Below are positions 11,801 through 24,207 of a stretch of 64,000 bases of DNA, piece after piece. The first letter of the stretch is position 1; the number at the start of each line of letters is the position of its first letter. The notes under the pieces are model-generated. The model saw only the letters and a list, made by a program, of their open reading frames with translations, did not search any database and had not been told where the DNA came from. Source of the stretch: Aphrophora alni (taxonomy: Eukaryota > Arthropoda > Insecta > Hemiptera > Aphrophoridae); NCBI GenBank assembly GCA_963513935.1, contig OY740768.1:67196231-67260230 (forward strand). Direction: 5' to 3'. The translations under genes and the position numbers were made by a program.

Positions 11801-11870
11801 TGGAAACTTCAGTCACTAAATGAGCGAAGACATCTTTCCACAACAACCACTTTATTTGTGCTTACAAACC

Positions 11871-11910
11871 CAAGACGACGTTTCAATAACTAACTCATCA
11901 TCCTCAGTTG
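11871..11910 (-). ncRNA. Hammerhead ribozyme motif (minus strand)
   Basis: The minus strand reads CAA, CTGAGGA (complement of 11901-11907), a decayed stem II around a TTA loop, then GAAACGTCGTC (11884 down to 11874), then TTG. Stem III is the minimal AC/GT pair and the cleavage-site C is the complement of 11874. Three stem I pairs (CAA/TTG) form. Core bases are intact, but stem II has mismatches, so activity is doubtful. Confidence 0.5.
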
Positions 11911-11963
11911 CTATATATACACAAACCCATGTACTACATATTGAGTAGGGTTTGTGTGGATGT

Positions 11964-12003
11964 AGCAACTGAGGATAGTGACTTAATCATTGAAACGTTA
12001 TGT
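11964..12003 (+). ncRNA. Decayed hammerhead motif (plus strand)
   Basis: CTGAGGA (11969-11975) and GAAACGTT (11992-11999) are present with a GTGAC/ATCAT-type stem II between them. The cleavage-site triplet expected after stem III has become ATG, so this partner is probably inactive. Confidence 0.4.
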
Positions 12004-12056
12004 GAAGTGGTTGTTGTGAAAAATTGTCTTTTCATTCATTTGGCGTTGGATTCTAT

Positions 12057-13995
12057 TTAAAAAATAGTAATTTTGTTTTTTGTTTTATGTTAATCCTGCC
12101 AAATTTTGAGTCATTAAAAAAATGAAGGAGTCTCTAGATCTGACCAAATTATGTTCACAAGCAAATTTTATATAATTATATAATCGGTTTAGCCGTTTAT
12201 GTTGAGACACAGACAGATAATCGTATTAAACACTTTTTGTTTTACTTTAGAGGACTCCAAAATGGATTTCATAAAAATGTCACCATCGTGTTAAAAGGAA
12301 ATTTATCTTACACATTATACACACTAATACCCGCCGTTTCATGAGTTTATTTTCATCATGTACTAGGTCTATCATCTGATTAGTTGATTTGTAATTTCGA
12401 AACGTCGTGCATTAGTTTTTATGTACAAATACACGTTTAACCATATACATAATATTTTTATTTCTATGTACCCTACATGTGAGAAATTTAAAAAATAATA
12501 ATATTTTAAACATGACTTTTGTGTGTCACGTTGTATAGAATGTATTTGTGCTACATTTTATAAAGTGAGAAAAGTAACGAAAATGTAAAATGTTTTGACG
12601 TTAGACATGGTCTAACAAGGATACTGGGCTGTAGGATGTGCCATACTGCCAAGCATATGTCTTTCAGAACCAACTTCCCTTCTTCCCTAGGGATAAAAGA
12701 AGCTGAACCTTTCACCGTCGACTGTTCCCATTGTGACGGAACCGCCTTCAAAAGTAGCTTAACGAGATAGACTTCTGAGCAAAAATATCGGATTCTCTTT
12801 TCCTGGAATTCTTTGACTGTTTGGAACTTTGTCTCTTTCCGTCTCTAATTCTTTCTTTTTAGATGTGTTGTACGACGAAAGAATGACCTTAATAAAACCA
12901 AGGTTGTAATGACAAATAGTGATCTGTCTTGATTAAATTGCACTTCGTCTTTACAACTAAAGATTTGAACGATTTCTCTAAATTACACTTTAGTAAAGTA
13001 GAATGAAAATCGTTTGTTTTGTGTGTAAGTCTTTCTTAAACATCGCAGATTTGTTTTATAGAGAAAGTTATGCGATTGAACAATCAAATCATGTTAAGTG
13101 TTTCAATAAAATGGAGTCCAATTTGTCGTTCGTGCATTTTGGGCGACTTTCTAACAAATGGCTAATCAATTTTAATCATATTTTGTTTGGATATTCATAT
13201 TTGATCGTACCTCAAATGACAAGGAACGTGCCCCCGGTCAAGAAACGATAAAATTAAAAGAACAATTTTGATTTTTTAAATAGCTGTCACAATTTTTTTT
13301 AAAATGTGAATCAAATGTAGTTCTAGGTACGCAAACAAAATTTATCGATCGATATTTTTCAATTGTCGGAGTTATCGGTTAAAAAAAAAATGAACCATGA
13401 ATTCCGACTTCCAGAAGCTCAAAATTGACCAAAGGCTATTTTCATAAATTTTGGTGAATACATACAAAATAAAAATGCACCTTAACCGCAGTTTCAGAAA
13501 TAAATATTTGATATCTATAAAAATCGATTATGAATTATCTACTACCCAAGTCATAACAGTTGGTTGTGCTGCACACAAGAGCGTAACTCAAAATTTCTAT
13601 TTTTAAATTATAGTGTCTAACCATGATGCATAAATTTAGTTAATTAAATTCCAAATTCCAAGCTCATCATAAGTAAAAGTTGCAATGCAAGATACAAACA
13701 TATGCACAATGTTTTGTAAGGATTTGTTTATCAGCTTAAAGATGTCCCAAATAAAATGATTGTGGAGAATTACAGTTTGAAAATTAAAAGACGGAAATAC
13801 ATACCAACCAGTACAGATGTGTTTACAGCAAATTTCCGTATATGTAGAAATGTGTGATTGTGTGTAAGTATTTTAAACGTGATGAACTATTATTTAAGTA
13901 TTGGAAGTCACGCGGTATTACACAAAAATTAACTTGCTCAGGTTTATCTCAGTATTAATTTTTTTGCTGTTTCCTAGACCAAAAACTTAAGTCAA
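12057..13995. other. Unassigned AT-rich sequence, one weak hammerhead relic
   Basis: 12374-12412 (CTGATTA...GAAACGTCGTGC) looks like a decayed Penelope-type hammerhead with a broken CUGANGA box. The frames at 12551-12751 and 13003-13251 show no family motif. Nothing else is recognised. Confidence 0.3.
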
Positions 13996-13997
13996 TA

Positions 13998-15198
13998 CAG
14001 TATGCGCCAAAATAAACGGTACTGAAATTGTAAGATTTAATTACATAGTTTTGCCAACATATACAAGTAAAAGGAAGCAACATCGGTTAGACTCGGGTAA
14101 GAACATGTTCAATATGACTTCCGTTCTGTTTTAGGCAACACTCGTACCGTTTTTGTAGGTTTTGCATCATTTGGTGAAGAGGGGTTGTTTCATCTCCTTA
14201 TACACATGGTTATTTTTTCCTGGAGTTGGACGATGGTAGCTGGTGAGTCTTCACGGAAAATCTTCTCCTTCAACATTCCCCAGACATAGTTGCGTCATCT
14301 TGTTGGAACCATTGTGAACGAAAAGACAGGTTTCGTGGACGACAAAATCTCCTGAGGTCTTCTATGTATAAAACGATCAAGAATTACCCTATATCGGTCC
14401 TGGTTTACAGTAAGAAGATTTCCATTATTGTCTTCAACAAAGTATGGACCAATTATGCCTCTCCCTAATCAAATGTTACACGCTTACTATGCTGTGGCCT
14501 CTCTACAACACTGTCAGGACGTTCAAACCTAAGAAACGTGTTGTCTGCTTGTTTATGAAACTATTAAGGTGCACATAACATTTATCTGAAAACCATACAT
14601 CACTCAGAAACTCAGGTTCTCCATAGCACATTGCTAACATTGAATCGCAGTACTGAACTTTGACGGTTTTGTTTATACAGTTCAAAGGTTGCCCAGTTTG
14701 TATCTTGTAGGGAAAACCACCATTGTTTTTAAACATTCTTCTCAATGACGTATTGCTTATATTCAGTTTCAAAGATGTTCGGTTCTTTTCGGTGACTGTA
14801 ACACTTGCTGCAACACTCTTCCGTGGTTTTCATTTATACAGACAATAGTTGAATAGCCCTTCCGCTGCGTCAAAACACTACCTGTTCTTCGAAATCCTTG
14901 AACAACACTAATAATCACAGCATTACTAGGCGGGTTTTTGTGAAAATGTTCCTAAAAACGTTATGCAGTGTGTGTGACAAACTTAGCCCACCCGCACGTC
15001 CAATTTCGTGAGAGAGAAAATAATGCTCTGAGATAAAAGTTTTCTGTGCAGTAGTTAGCTCCATGTCAACAAAAAAAACCTCAAATAAGAAAGAAATAAT
15101 AATCACGAAGACGTGGCATCAATCAAAAGTTGACACACTGATCGAGAAGGCAGCTACAGCTGATTCAGTTTCAGTCCTGTTTATTTTGGCGCATACCG
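13998..15198 (-). mobile_element. Tc1/mariner-type transposon, 1.2 kb, broken
   Basis: Terminal inverted repeats face each other: CAGTATGCGCCAAAATAAAC at 13998 and its near complement ending at 15198. Each end is flanked by TA, the canonical mariner target duplication. The 1.2-kb length is normal for the superfamily. The only gene runs on the minus strand and is disrupted. Confidence 0.85.
14080..15064 (-). pseudogene. Tc1/mariner transposase pseudogene
   Basis: The encoded protein would be a DDE transposase that binds the element's inverted repeats and moves it by cut-and-paste. The start is the ATG at 15064-15062, giving MELTTAQKTFISEHYFLSH, an N-terminal helix-turn-helix start typical of this insect lineage. 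The linker piece SLRRMFKNNGG...PYKIQ and the block PEFLSDVWFSDKCYVHLN keep the first catalytic Asp (FSD). WFQQDDAT near 14310-14330 keeps the second. The next words run directly into WGMLKEKIFRE, so the stretch normally carrying the third acidic residue (the SPDL region, roughly 55 residues) is deleted. Several stops and frame changes separate the pieces. The C-terminal piece (KRYECCLKQNGSHIEHVL) is still legible. The product is dead. Confidence 0.8.
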
Positions 15199-15200
15199 TA

Positions 15201-18200
15201 TTTACAATATCCTACTTCAACTACACCATCTATTAATATTTGACTTAAATAACTTCTTGACTAATAAGACAGTTTGGTGCGTACATTGAAATATTTGCTT
15301 TACCAGAATTTAGATTTTAGTAAGCAACTAAGAGAAAATGTGAGAGAACTTAAGTAATAAGATTTCGGGACGAAGAGACATTTGTACATAAGCTGATTAC
15401 AGAGAGCGTACAAGCATTTCCAATTTAACCCTTAACTTTACTTCTCTTTGTTCTATATCTATTCAGCGCTATTGTGTATATCTCCAACTAAACTTTAATA
15501 ACAAATAGGATGTTAAGTAATGACTGTTAAGTTCTCTTATCAATCGACATTGATTGGGTAACCGTCCTGGGATCAATTGTTCGTTGTACATTACGTTATA
15601 AGTATTTTGAAGATAAAATCAAAGGTTTTTTTGCAAATAATTATAGGTGAGTTTTGAAAATTTTAATTTGTTTATTTAAATTAAACCTTATACAAACATT
15701 TTATTAAATTTGTCACACGCTTATTCACTAGAAAAGGGGGGGGGACCACTTCGTCATTATCGTCCGAGTCCATAGTTATTCCTCAAAACGTAAATATGAA
15801 CAATGAAAGTTGACTTTATTGTTGTGTATATTTAAATTGGTACAATCAATTTAGATTAAATTTTAAAGAAATCTGAAGATTTATTATCTGTAATATTATA
15901 GCAAACAGAGCATAACAGTTAGTTGGAGAACATTTTAGAAATTAGCCTACTAAACGAATTCGGTGGTCGTTCGATATTTAAAGTTTACTCATGGATAACA
16001 ATTTCATTTTCTTACACTTTAGATCATAAACCATCACCTATTAACGAAATTGATTTAAATCATTAGACCCGAAATTGGTAAACTCGAAGCAAGGTGAAAG
16101 GATGTAGCTCTGTTAATTTGCTGTATGTTAACCTCGCCGCAGTTCGAACGTGTGAACTGTTGATTGATATATTGATTCGAGCCGGGTTGATGGTTTTCTG
16201 TTTTTCAGTGTGTTACTTTCTTCTCTTATAAATCAGCCTAAACGGACATACAGTAAAGAAGTTAAGAAAACACATTTTAAATAAGGTACCCGCAATTTTT
16301 GAGATATCCGAAAAAATAATAGATTTCCAGATGTTGACACAATTTTCCAATGCCCATATACCAAAATAAGCAAATTTGGTGCATTTATTGAAGATAGTGT
16401 TCAATAAACAGACTTTTGTAAGGAAGTGTAAAGTCGGGGTAATCACGTACATGTTATTAATGATTAGAAACTTCGATAATTGTGGAATCACTCCGATGTT
16501 TATGGACGTACATAAGTTAGACTTTGGATTGTATTGGAACTCCATTCAACTATTATAGTCTTGTATTGTCTACACATGCACTATAACAATGCAGTTTGAT
16601 GTTTGCTACTTCCTACTGTGTATTTTATGACTCTAGTAATAACGATATTGTCATCCATGCAAGGAGAAAAATGTCCTTTATAAGTCAACACTGGAATGAA
16701 ATAAACAGTTTTTCCAAAGTGACACAACTTCCGTCTTCCTAAATGTCTTTTAGGGCCGCAAATATGTCGCGTCTACCCTTCCCTGAAACTTCCACCCTTG
16801 TTGATGTCTAGACGTACAAATTTCTAATATATGAATTGAAGAAGGGTAAAACATGTTCGTGATGTTTTATATTAATTTTAAATAAAATCTGTTCAGCGAT
16901 TGGTTTTGTAAGGTTTGTATAAATAATACGTGTTGTTTCCTTCTTCATTTTCCTGTTAACATTTATTGTTTAAATTGATGAAGATTTATTATGTGGTAGG
17001 AGTAAACAAGAGGTATGACATACAGTTCGTTGTATTAACGCAAATGAACCCTTTAATACGCAAACTCAACCATACCCTTGTATAAATAAGAGGTAGGGAA
17101 ATGAACTTAGTCCACATTAAAGAAATTATTTAACCTAGTCTTTTAATATTTTAGCTGTTCCTTGTTATATGTTTCATTCAGTTTTAGTTACAATTTATGC
17201 TTAAGTTACACAATATTTTAAACTAATGTCATGTTTGTTATTTCAGGTACTTTTTCCTGCTTTTGAATTGTATGAGTATTGTCGTTTATGATTTAACAGG
17301 TATTTATAACAAGTAGTTTCATTTTATATTTACGATTGTTGCTAGACTAAAATCCTATAAGTTCTGCTACACAAATCATTTTACAGGCTCAAAGTTCGTA
17401 GTTTGTATAGATAATAGGTGGAATGTCTTTAAAATGTAACTACTGTAGGTTTAAATTTGAAACAATTATGATTTACAAATATAAAATATGTTTAAAATAT
17501 TGTAATAAAATATACAACTTTATAGATTTATAAAGTTTACAGATATTTTTAGTAGTTTTAATAAATTTCGAAGTAAATATGCGAGGAAAATACTTTTATT
17601 ACAATTTAAAAAAATATATATATATAAAAATGGAAACTAACTCAGAATCTACATACACACTACACAGAAAAATAGTTTTTTATGTGAGGTAGTTTTTTTA
17701 TGAGTATACACAATTTATTGAATATTTTGATTTATTATTACAAAGATTGAGTAAATTCTGGCAGTACTTGTGGAGTTTCTATATTGTCAGTAAAAATAGT
17801 TTTTAGTGCCCTTTGCTTTGCTCTGTACCCCGAAAACGTTGAACGCTCACTTGAACGATTCTTTAACAGCTACAGGAGCTTGTCACGTTTTTGCTCTCAA
17901 TCGCTCAGTTGATGTTTTCAAAATGGTGATCACTAATAGTATAAAATATAATACACAAACACGATATGCACGAATTATTTTTACACACAAATGCTAGTAC
18001 GTTAAAAGAATAACTGGTGTATTACGCAATAATTCAGATTGTAAAGATAAACGCAACTATTTCGCTTGACTAACAGACAAAAAATATTATTTGAGACAAA
18101 TATGGTGGGGGTCTAGTCGCGTTATAGGAGTGAGGGTGCAGCGTTTTATTACACTTTTGGTCGCTTGAATTCAGTTCACTCTACCATGCATAGAGAAGTT

Positions 18201-21200
18201 TCATTTCACAAAAAAAATTAGTGCTAATCCTTGTTTTGTGCTGTACAGTTTGCAGCACTCGTTCAAAGTTTATAAGCAAATACCAATCAAAACAAATTAA
18301 AAACTCTTTCAGTTACCATCTTACCTTAACTCTACGAATATCCTGTAACATTAAAATAATATCTTTAGAGATTTACTTCCAACACGTGTAAGGTCGAAAT
18401 CGAAATTTAACGAATCCTGTATCTTGCAAACGATTTGATTTACCATCACGATTTTTGTTTACTATAATAGAAGTTGACAATATATATGTTTGTCTTGCAA
18501 GTGGGATTTTTAAAAATTCATGAGTCAAAAGTTTTGTATATCCAATTAATTAAAATTCTTCAATCTTAAAGAATGTCGATTGAAAATCACAATTTCGGAA
18601 AGTTTATTTAATTTCATTTCATATAAGTAATCTCAATTATACTTTTACTCTAAAAACAATGAATATATCTACAGTACTTAGAAGTTTGATATGCTTTAGT
18701 GTCATTTGTTGAGTATATAGTATCTTCAAACTTAGCACAAACGTTCTTTCTTATTGATGCTATCTGTAAAGCGAAATTACAATTAAAGTACTAAACTAAA
18801 GGAGCCACGTTAAATATCAATTCAAGGATCAGGTACTTCTCGGCATCAAAGTTACTTGAAGGACGGGTTATGTAGAAGGGTGTAATCTTACATTTCCGAT
18901 TCTAAACAATGCTCAATGACAAACTTGCTCAACAGTTTCATATCTTACCTTCTAGCGTACGAATGTATAGATACTTGCGATAATTCCATTACACTTGAGA
19001 TAATATTTTCATTTTGCACTGATATCGTCAATGTTCCCCTCTTTCATAGTTTCCCTTATAATTTGTTATCACGTTTGCAGTTTGGGAAATTTTGATAGTT
19101 CTTTTATTGTCGCTTTTACTCTTTCTGAATCATTTGATTAAATAGATTAAATTATTTAATATCTTCTAATTAATTAATAGTTCTAGATTATTCTATTGTC
19201 CTTATTTATTTAAATATTTACTTTTCACTTTAGCAACTTTATCAGGTTTTAAATATTAGTTAACTTAGGAAATAGTAGGATTTCTTTATCTACGTGATGA
19301 ATTCAATAAATTGTTTATGGTTTTTCAAATGTAGAGAACAGTTCCCATGCTATGCATAGTTATGTATGTAGGAATCTTCACTACTTATTCTTTTTCCTTT
19401 CTCTACCCGACCTGCCAGATACTCTAAAGTTAATAGATGGCGGTGCCACTTTTGCCACATTTAATCAATCAAATAATCTTCTTTAAGCAGCAAAAAATGG
19501 GATTTCAGCAATCTAAGCAACTTAAATAATTCAACAATTCGCTGATGTTTTAAAAAAATCAATAGCTGCAATAATTATTTTTCGATTAAAATTACGTCGT
19601 TTTAAATAATAATTTCGTAAGTTTACAGACAGATAAATAATTATTAGAACTAAGTACTGAGTAAAAGCTGTAAATAAATTATAATTTTCTCTGTATGAAA
19701 TACATTTGAAATGAATTATGTGTAACAAAACAAAAAAAATCTTAAAAATAACAATAATTAATAGAATAGAAATTTAAACACATAGTGATTAATTAAAAAT
19801 TATTATTAATTTAATCATATTTCAGTTATGAATATTTTTTACAATTAATTCTATTAAACAAAAGGTCACTACATTATTTATGTATTATATAAAGGAATAT
19901 GTATTATACATAAATATGCTAGTATATGTATATTTTAAAAATTTACTTTATTCACTTCTTATAAATAATTACAAATGATACTTACAAAATAAATAAATAA
20001 ATAAAACTTTCTATAATAGATAATTAAAAACTTTCCCAAATGTAACTACTTTGTATACACATCTACACTCACACGCACTTACAAGTATAAATTAAAATAT
20101 AATATATTACCTAATCACTTTATTAATACAAAATAAAGTTATTATCCCAAAGAATTCACACTCGCATTAAAAAATTACCGAAATTATACAAGAAACACAC
20201 CTAGATGTACACATTATAAATTACATAACATAATTTATAGAAGCGAAATTAACTAGTCACCTCGATAGGCACTGTCTAGATATTTGACTGTCTGCATTAC
20301 TTTTCAACATTTTTGAAAATGTGACTTTTCCGTAACTTTTTCGAATAAGAAAAACATAAACCACTCTTTTATAGAGAAACGTTTGTATCTGTAACAATAT
20401 TGACTTTCAAAACAACAACATGTCTGTAAAAATCCTATAAAACAAACAAGGAAAGTGTAAAAGGGGAAACGATATCGTACGATAAACGTGCAAGCGAGAG
20501 ATGCCCCTATACTACCTACTTTTGTTATGATAAAAATATTTCCGTTAACATTGTGGACTCGGTGCCGTACATCAAAGACTTCCATTTTATTCTGTTCCAG
20601 ACACCAAATAATTGCACCACGATTTATTTGCCTCGTAAATTACTTTCGAAAGCAAACTTACAATATCTTCAATCTATTGGTATTATGAATTATTGTTTGC
20701 CGCCCTGAACAGAACAGAAAGGAAAATACGTTGTAAGATTAATATGGTCGAGTTCTGTTCCGACATTTTGCTACAAAATTACTCTGAATTTAATAGAGTT
20801 ATTATACGAGAACCCTTATAAGTTACGCATATATATAATACTTTAGTTAAACATTGTATAAATTAGTTACATCATACATAATATATCTGTATTTCTATTG
20901 GCTTATTAAATTTGTCCTTTATAGATCAAATGAAAACTGATCATGACCTTCAGAATATGATTTTAGTCGGTTCAAATTGTTTATATAAATCCATCAGACC
21001 ATATGTTTGTATTACCGTTTACCGCTTTTGCAGTCGTAATATTTTCAAGTTTTTTAAAATTTGGAAAAAAAAATATTTTTAAATAGCTTTGGATTCCTTC
21101 TTTGGTCAAATAAATCTGTCAGCAAACTTCAAAAGAGAGGCTGTTTTCATAGTTTTGTGGGAATAACTTGTTCATTATGTCCCACAATACTTTTAATGGG

Positions 21201-24002
21201 TAAAGCTTGAAAATCTTATAGTTTTGTATTTTGTGTAATAAAAGTTAAAACAATTATTACTCAAAAATATAAATTTTCGTCGTATAACTCATTAATTAAA
21301 CAAAACAAAACAAAATTGATATTTTTATTAGACGAAATTGTAGTTGGATTATAAACTAGGTTTTATGTTAAATACGTTTGTTGGGGGAGGGGGGAATTAA
21401 GATGACCAAATTAAATAAACCCGACTGTTTGAAACTTTTTTTCGTAGGTTTCTTTTTCGCTGATTACAGAATAATTAATTTTTTGCACTTTCTGATTTGC
21501 GCATATTGATATTAAGATGGAGGTCGTCAATAATCAAGAAATATCATTAAAATAAATTATCGTATTGTCATGCCAGCTTATCAGCTACAATCTATTATAT
21601 TTTTAGTAATATAGCCTATATTTTTCAGATCTGGATCTTCGGTATATTGGGAGTTTCAAAAGTAAAGGCCAACAAATGTTTACAAACGTACTTTATTATT
21701 TACATTTAGATAAAATAAGCTATCGGCAACATCCAGATAAATATTTTGATATTAATATACTAGTAAATGCTCAAATTGAGGTCAATTTAGTGCACAGTTG
21801 TTTTACTAGATTTGAATAAAATCTAGTCTCAAAACTAGGTGCTGTTAGTTTTGAGATACTCGATATTTATATTCACTCCGATTTTCTCAAAAATATATTT
21901 TTTTATACGTAACTGATTTTACATAAGAATTCAATATGGCTTTATTTTTTACATCTACTTAAATGTCTAATTTTTAAATACTTTTGTTTTTATACAATTA
22001 CACAATTATCAGGAAATTATACATATTGGTTTCAAAACTGTTCACAGATGGTTGCATAAAAGTAATTGTATAAAAAACCTTTTCCATAGAGATTATTCTG
22101 TAGACATTGTTGCAAGATCAATACTACATCAATTGCATCACTATTTTATTTCATTGTAATATAGAACATTATTGAATTCAGAATATATTAATATAAATTA
22201 CATTATCTTAAGCTCAGAATAATTTAGAAACGAAGAGAATGTACAATCGTAAAGTTCAATATCCAAACCAGTTATGGATTTCGAGTAAGAACCAAATATA
22301 AGAAAATTGATTTTGACGGTCAAAAAGTTCAATGTTATACAAATATATTACTTTTAAATGCAAATTATTAGGTTCGACTAAATACAATGTTCCCGCTTTC
22401 AGAAGTGTCCGAAACAAATCTATATAATAATCGACGAGTGTATTCTATTGATATAATATATTACATAAATATGGGAATGTCACAGAGGTATAGTACAAAC
22501 GACTAACGCGATATTTTTGCACTTTTTATTAATTTATTACCCCCGTATTTTAGTTTTTCACTATAGCGTCCATTTTTAAGTGTACTTTGTGATTTAAACA
22601 CCAAATTGTATCATTAACATTTTTTTCCTTACTGGTAGAGTAGTTGTTTAATGAAAGTCCAATTTTGACTTTATTGTATTTAAAAATGAACAATTTGTAC
22701 ATGCAGTTATAAGTAAGATTATGTTTAATAGGATTTATGTGGTTTATTAATTGTTTTTATCATTCACACGGTTAACATTCATCAAATGTAATTACTGTCC
22801 AATTTCAGCAGAGTGGCGATAAAAATAATTTAGATTTACACATTTTTCGGTTGGCATACCTCAAAATTCAAAATGATGCCGTAATGATAAACTTGTTTCA
22901 ATATGTATAGCTTTTTATAAAACTCAGTTATCTAATAATTCTACAGACAGAGTTGGGACACCGAGCTCGATTTTGTCACAAATTTATTTAAGTTCAATTT
23001 AAAACGTTTGTATTTATTTCTTCATGTATAAATTACACTCTGTTTTAGTTGTTGTGTGCATAACTTTTCAGTTTGAATATTTGTAGCAAAGTGAAAAGAA
23101 TAACGTTTGATTTCCATTTTTTGTATTAGTTGAATACTCAGTTTTCGCAAAAGCAAACCTAAAATAATTGTAATTTTAATTCCAATTATCCACACACTAC
23201 AAGCAACCGTGTTGTCGGTATGGAATGTTATATGTACGTGATGTGTAAGAATTATTAATCTCTAATCATGAGTAAAAATAAACAATTAAAATTCCTTGAA
23301 TTTATGTACAACGTTGAAATAAATATAAAGTGGAACACATAATGACCACAGGACAAGTAGCATTAATATTCAGCACATGATTAAAGTTTAATTGAACCCA
23401 ACACGAAAGTCACCCTTCTCCCTGCCCCCACCCCTCTGCTCCCTGCGTTGGACATTTAATTTTCCAAAAGCAATTTTCAATGATTATTGGATTTATAGGA
23501 ATAAAAATAGCCAATTTCGTATTACCCTAAGACAATAGGTAGAAATGTACGCGAGCGTAAAACTTGGGTTGAAAAGCAATTTCTGGCGTAAATGTTGGTC
23601 CGGAATAGAATTTCACGCCACACGCAACGTGGACCGCCGTTATTAAAATTAAACATTGGTTTCGTCGTGGAGGGTTGAAGGTAAAAAAAAACAACGACGT
23701 TAGGGTAAAGTACCTGGGGTGTAATATACACCAATCACACCACTAGACTATATTAAAGTTTGGCCGTGTAAGCGTTAAGGGAATGCAGTTTATAAATTAA
23801 GTGTATACAAGAACGTTGTTAAAACAAATTGTCAAACAACAGACAGACCTCCCATTGACTGAACTGGTTTTATTTTAAGCCGTAATAAAATATGGAAATA
23901 GAAGTCGGCATTTAGCTGATTCCCTGACATGGTAGGACGCGAATTTGTGGATCAACTATCATTTGTAACGATATTTTAAAGTAACAATAGTTGGTTCTTG
24001 GT
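15201..24002. other. Long gene-free AT-rich stretch
   Basis: I find no recognisable protein, RNA gene or transposon in this 8.8 kb. The largest frames (16213-16545 minus, 20304-20585 minus) have no family motifs and are overlapped by other short frames. Less AT-rich patches lie at about 17800-17930, 18100-18260, 20430-20590 and 23400-23740. They could be conserved non-coding pieces, or unidentified old repeats. Confidence 0.35.
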
Positions 24003-24065
24003 GGAACTCCATAATAAAGGAATAACGATTATTTAAACAAGTATAATTTTACACAGTGCTTTATT

Positions 24066-24103
24066 TCGCAATATATGTTTCGCCTTTAGGCATCATCAGG
24101 CAA
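24066..24103 (-). ncRNA. Hammerhead ribozyme motif (minus strand)
   Basis: On the minus strand: TTGC, CTGATGA (complement of 24093-24099), GCC/GGC stem II with a TAAA loop and one unpaired U before it, GAAA (complement of 24078-24081), a weak stem III, U at the cleavage position (complement of 24070), then GCGA. GCGA pairs with TTGC (one G-U) as stem I. Confidence 0.45.
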
Positions 24104-24126
24104 ATCTAGGCCATAAGTCACTCAGG

Positions 24127-24164
24127 TTGCCTGATGATGCCTAACGGCGAAACATATGTTGCAG
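24127..24164 (+). ncRNA. Hammerhead ribozyme motif (plus strand)
   Basis: TTGC (24127-24130), CTGATGA (24131-24137), stem II GCC-TAAC-GGC, GAAA (24149-24152), stem III AC/GT around ATAT, U at 24160 as the cleavage position, then GCAG (24161-24164), which closes a four-pair stem I with one G-U. All core bases are present. One unpaired U lies before stem II. It is the better preserved of the opposed pair. Confidence 0.5.
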
Positions 24165-24207
24165 AATAAAGAACATTGTGAAATTACACTGAATTGTGAA
24201 CATTGAC

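Larger units (their letters stand above)
11796..12056. mobile_element. Penelope-type fold-back with two opposed hammerhead motifs
   Basis: Inverted arms at about 11806-11935 and 11943-12053 share, reading outward, GGGTTTGTGT, GCAACTGAGGAT, ATTGAAACGT, AAGTGGTTGTTGTG and a final GGAAA/AAAATTGTCTTTTC block. The outer word CACTTGTGGAAACTT recurs at 52.4 kb. Two head-to-head terminal repeats with no coding region between them suggest a non-autonomous derivative of a Penelope-like element. Confidence 0.65.
24012..24206. mobile_element. Penelope-type fold-back with two opposed hammerheads (CTGATGA subtype)
   Basis: Left arm (about 24030-24103) and right arm (about 24121-24200) are inverted copies, sharing TTGCCTGATGATGCC, GGCGAAACATAT and AATAAAG. 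Only a short spacer separates them. The sequence differs from the CTGAGGA subtype at 4.3 and 11.9 kb, so at least two lineages are present. Its right end directly abuts the 24208-24989 element. Confidence 0.65.

Noticed and set aside
12374..12412. Hammerhead-like CTGATTA...GAAACGTCGTGC
   Set aside because: The invariant G of the CUGANGA box is missing and stem II does not pair well. Mentioned only as a probable relic.
13003..13251. 82-codon plus-strand frame with CxxC-like cysteines near the start
   Set aside because: The CFVCKSF pattern is not followed by further zinc ligands and there is no known domain.
16213..16545. 110-codon minus-strand frame, overlapped by a plus-strand frame
   Set aside because: No family motif, composition as expected for AT-rich DNA, and frames open on both strands over the same bases.
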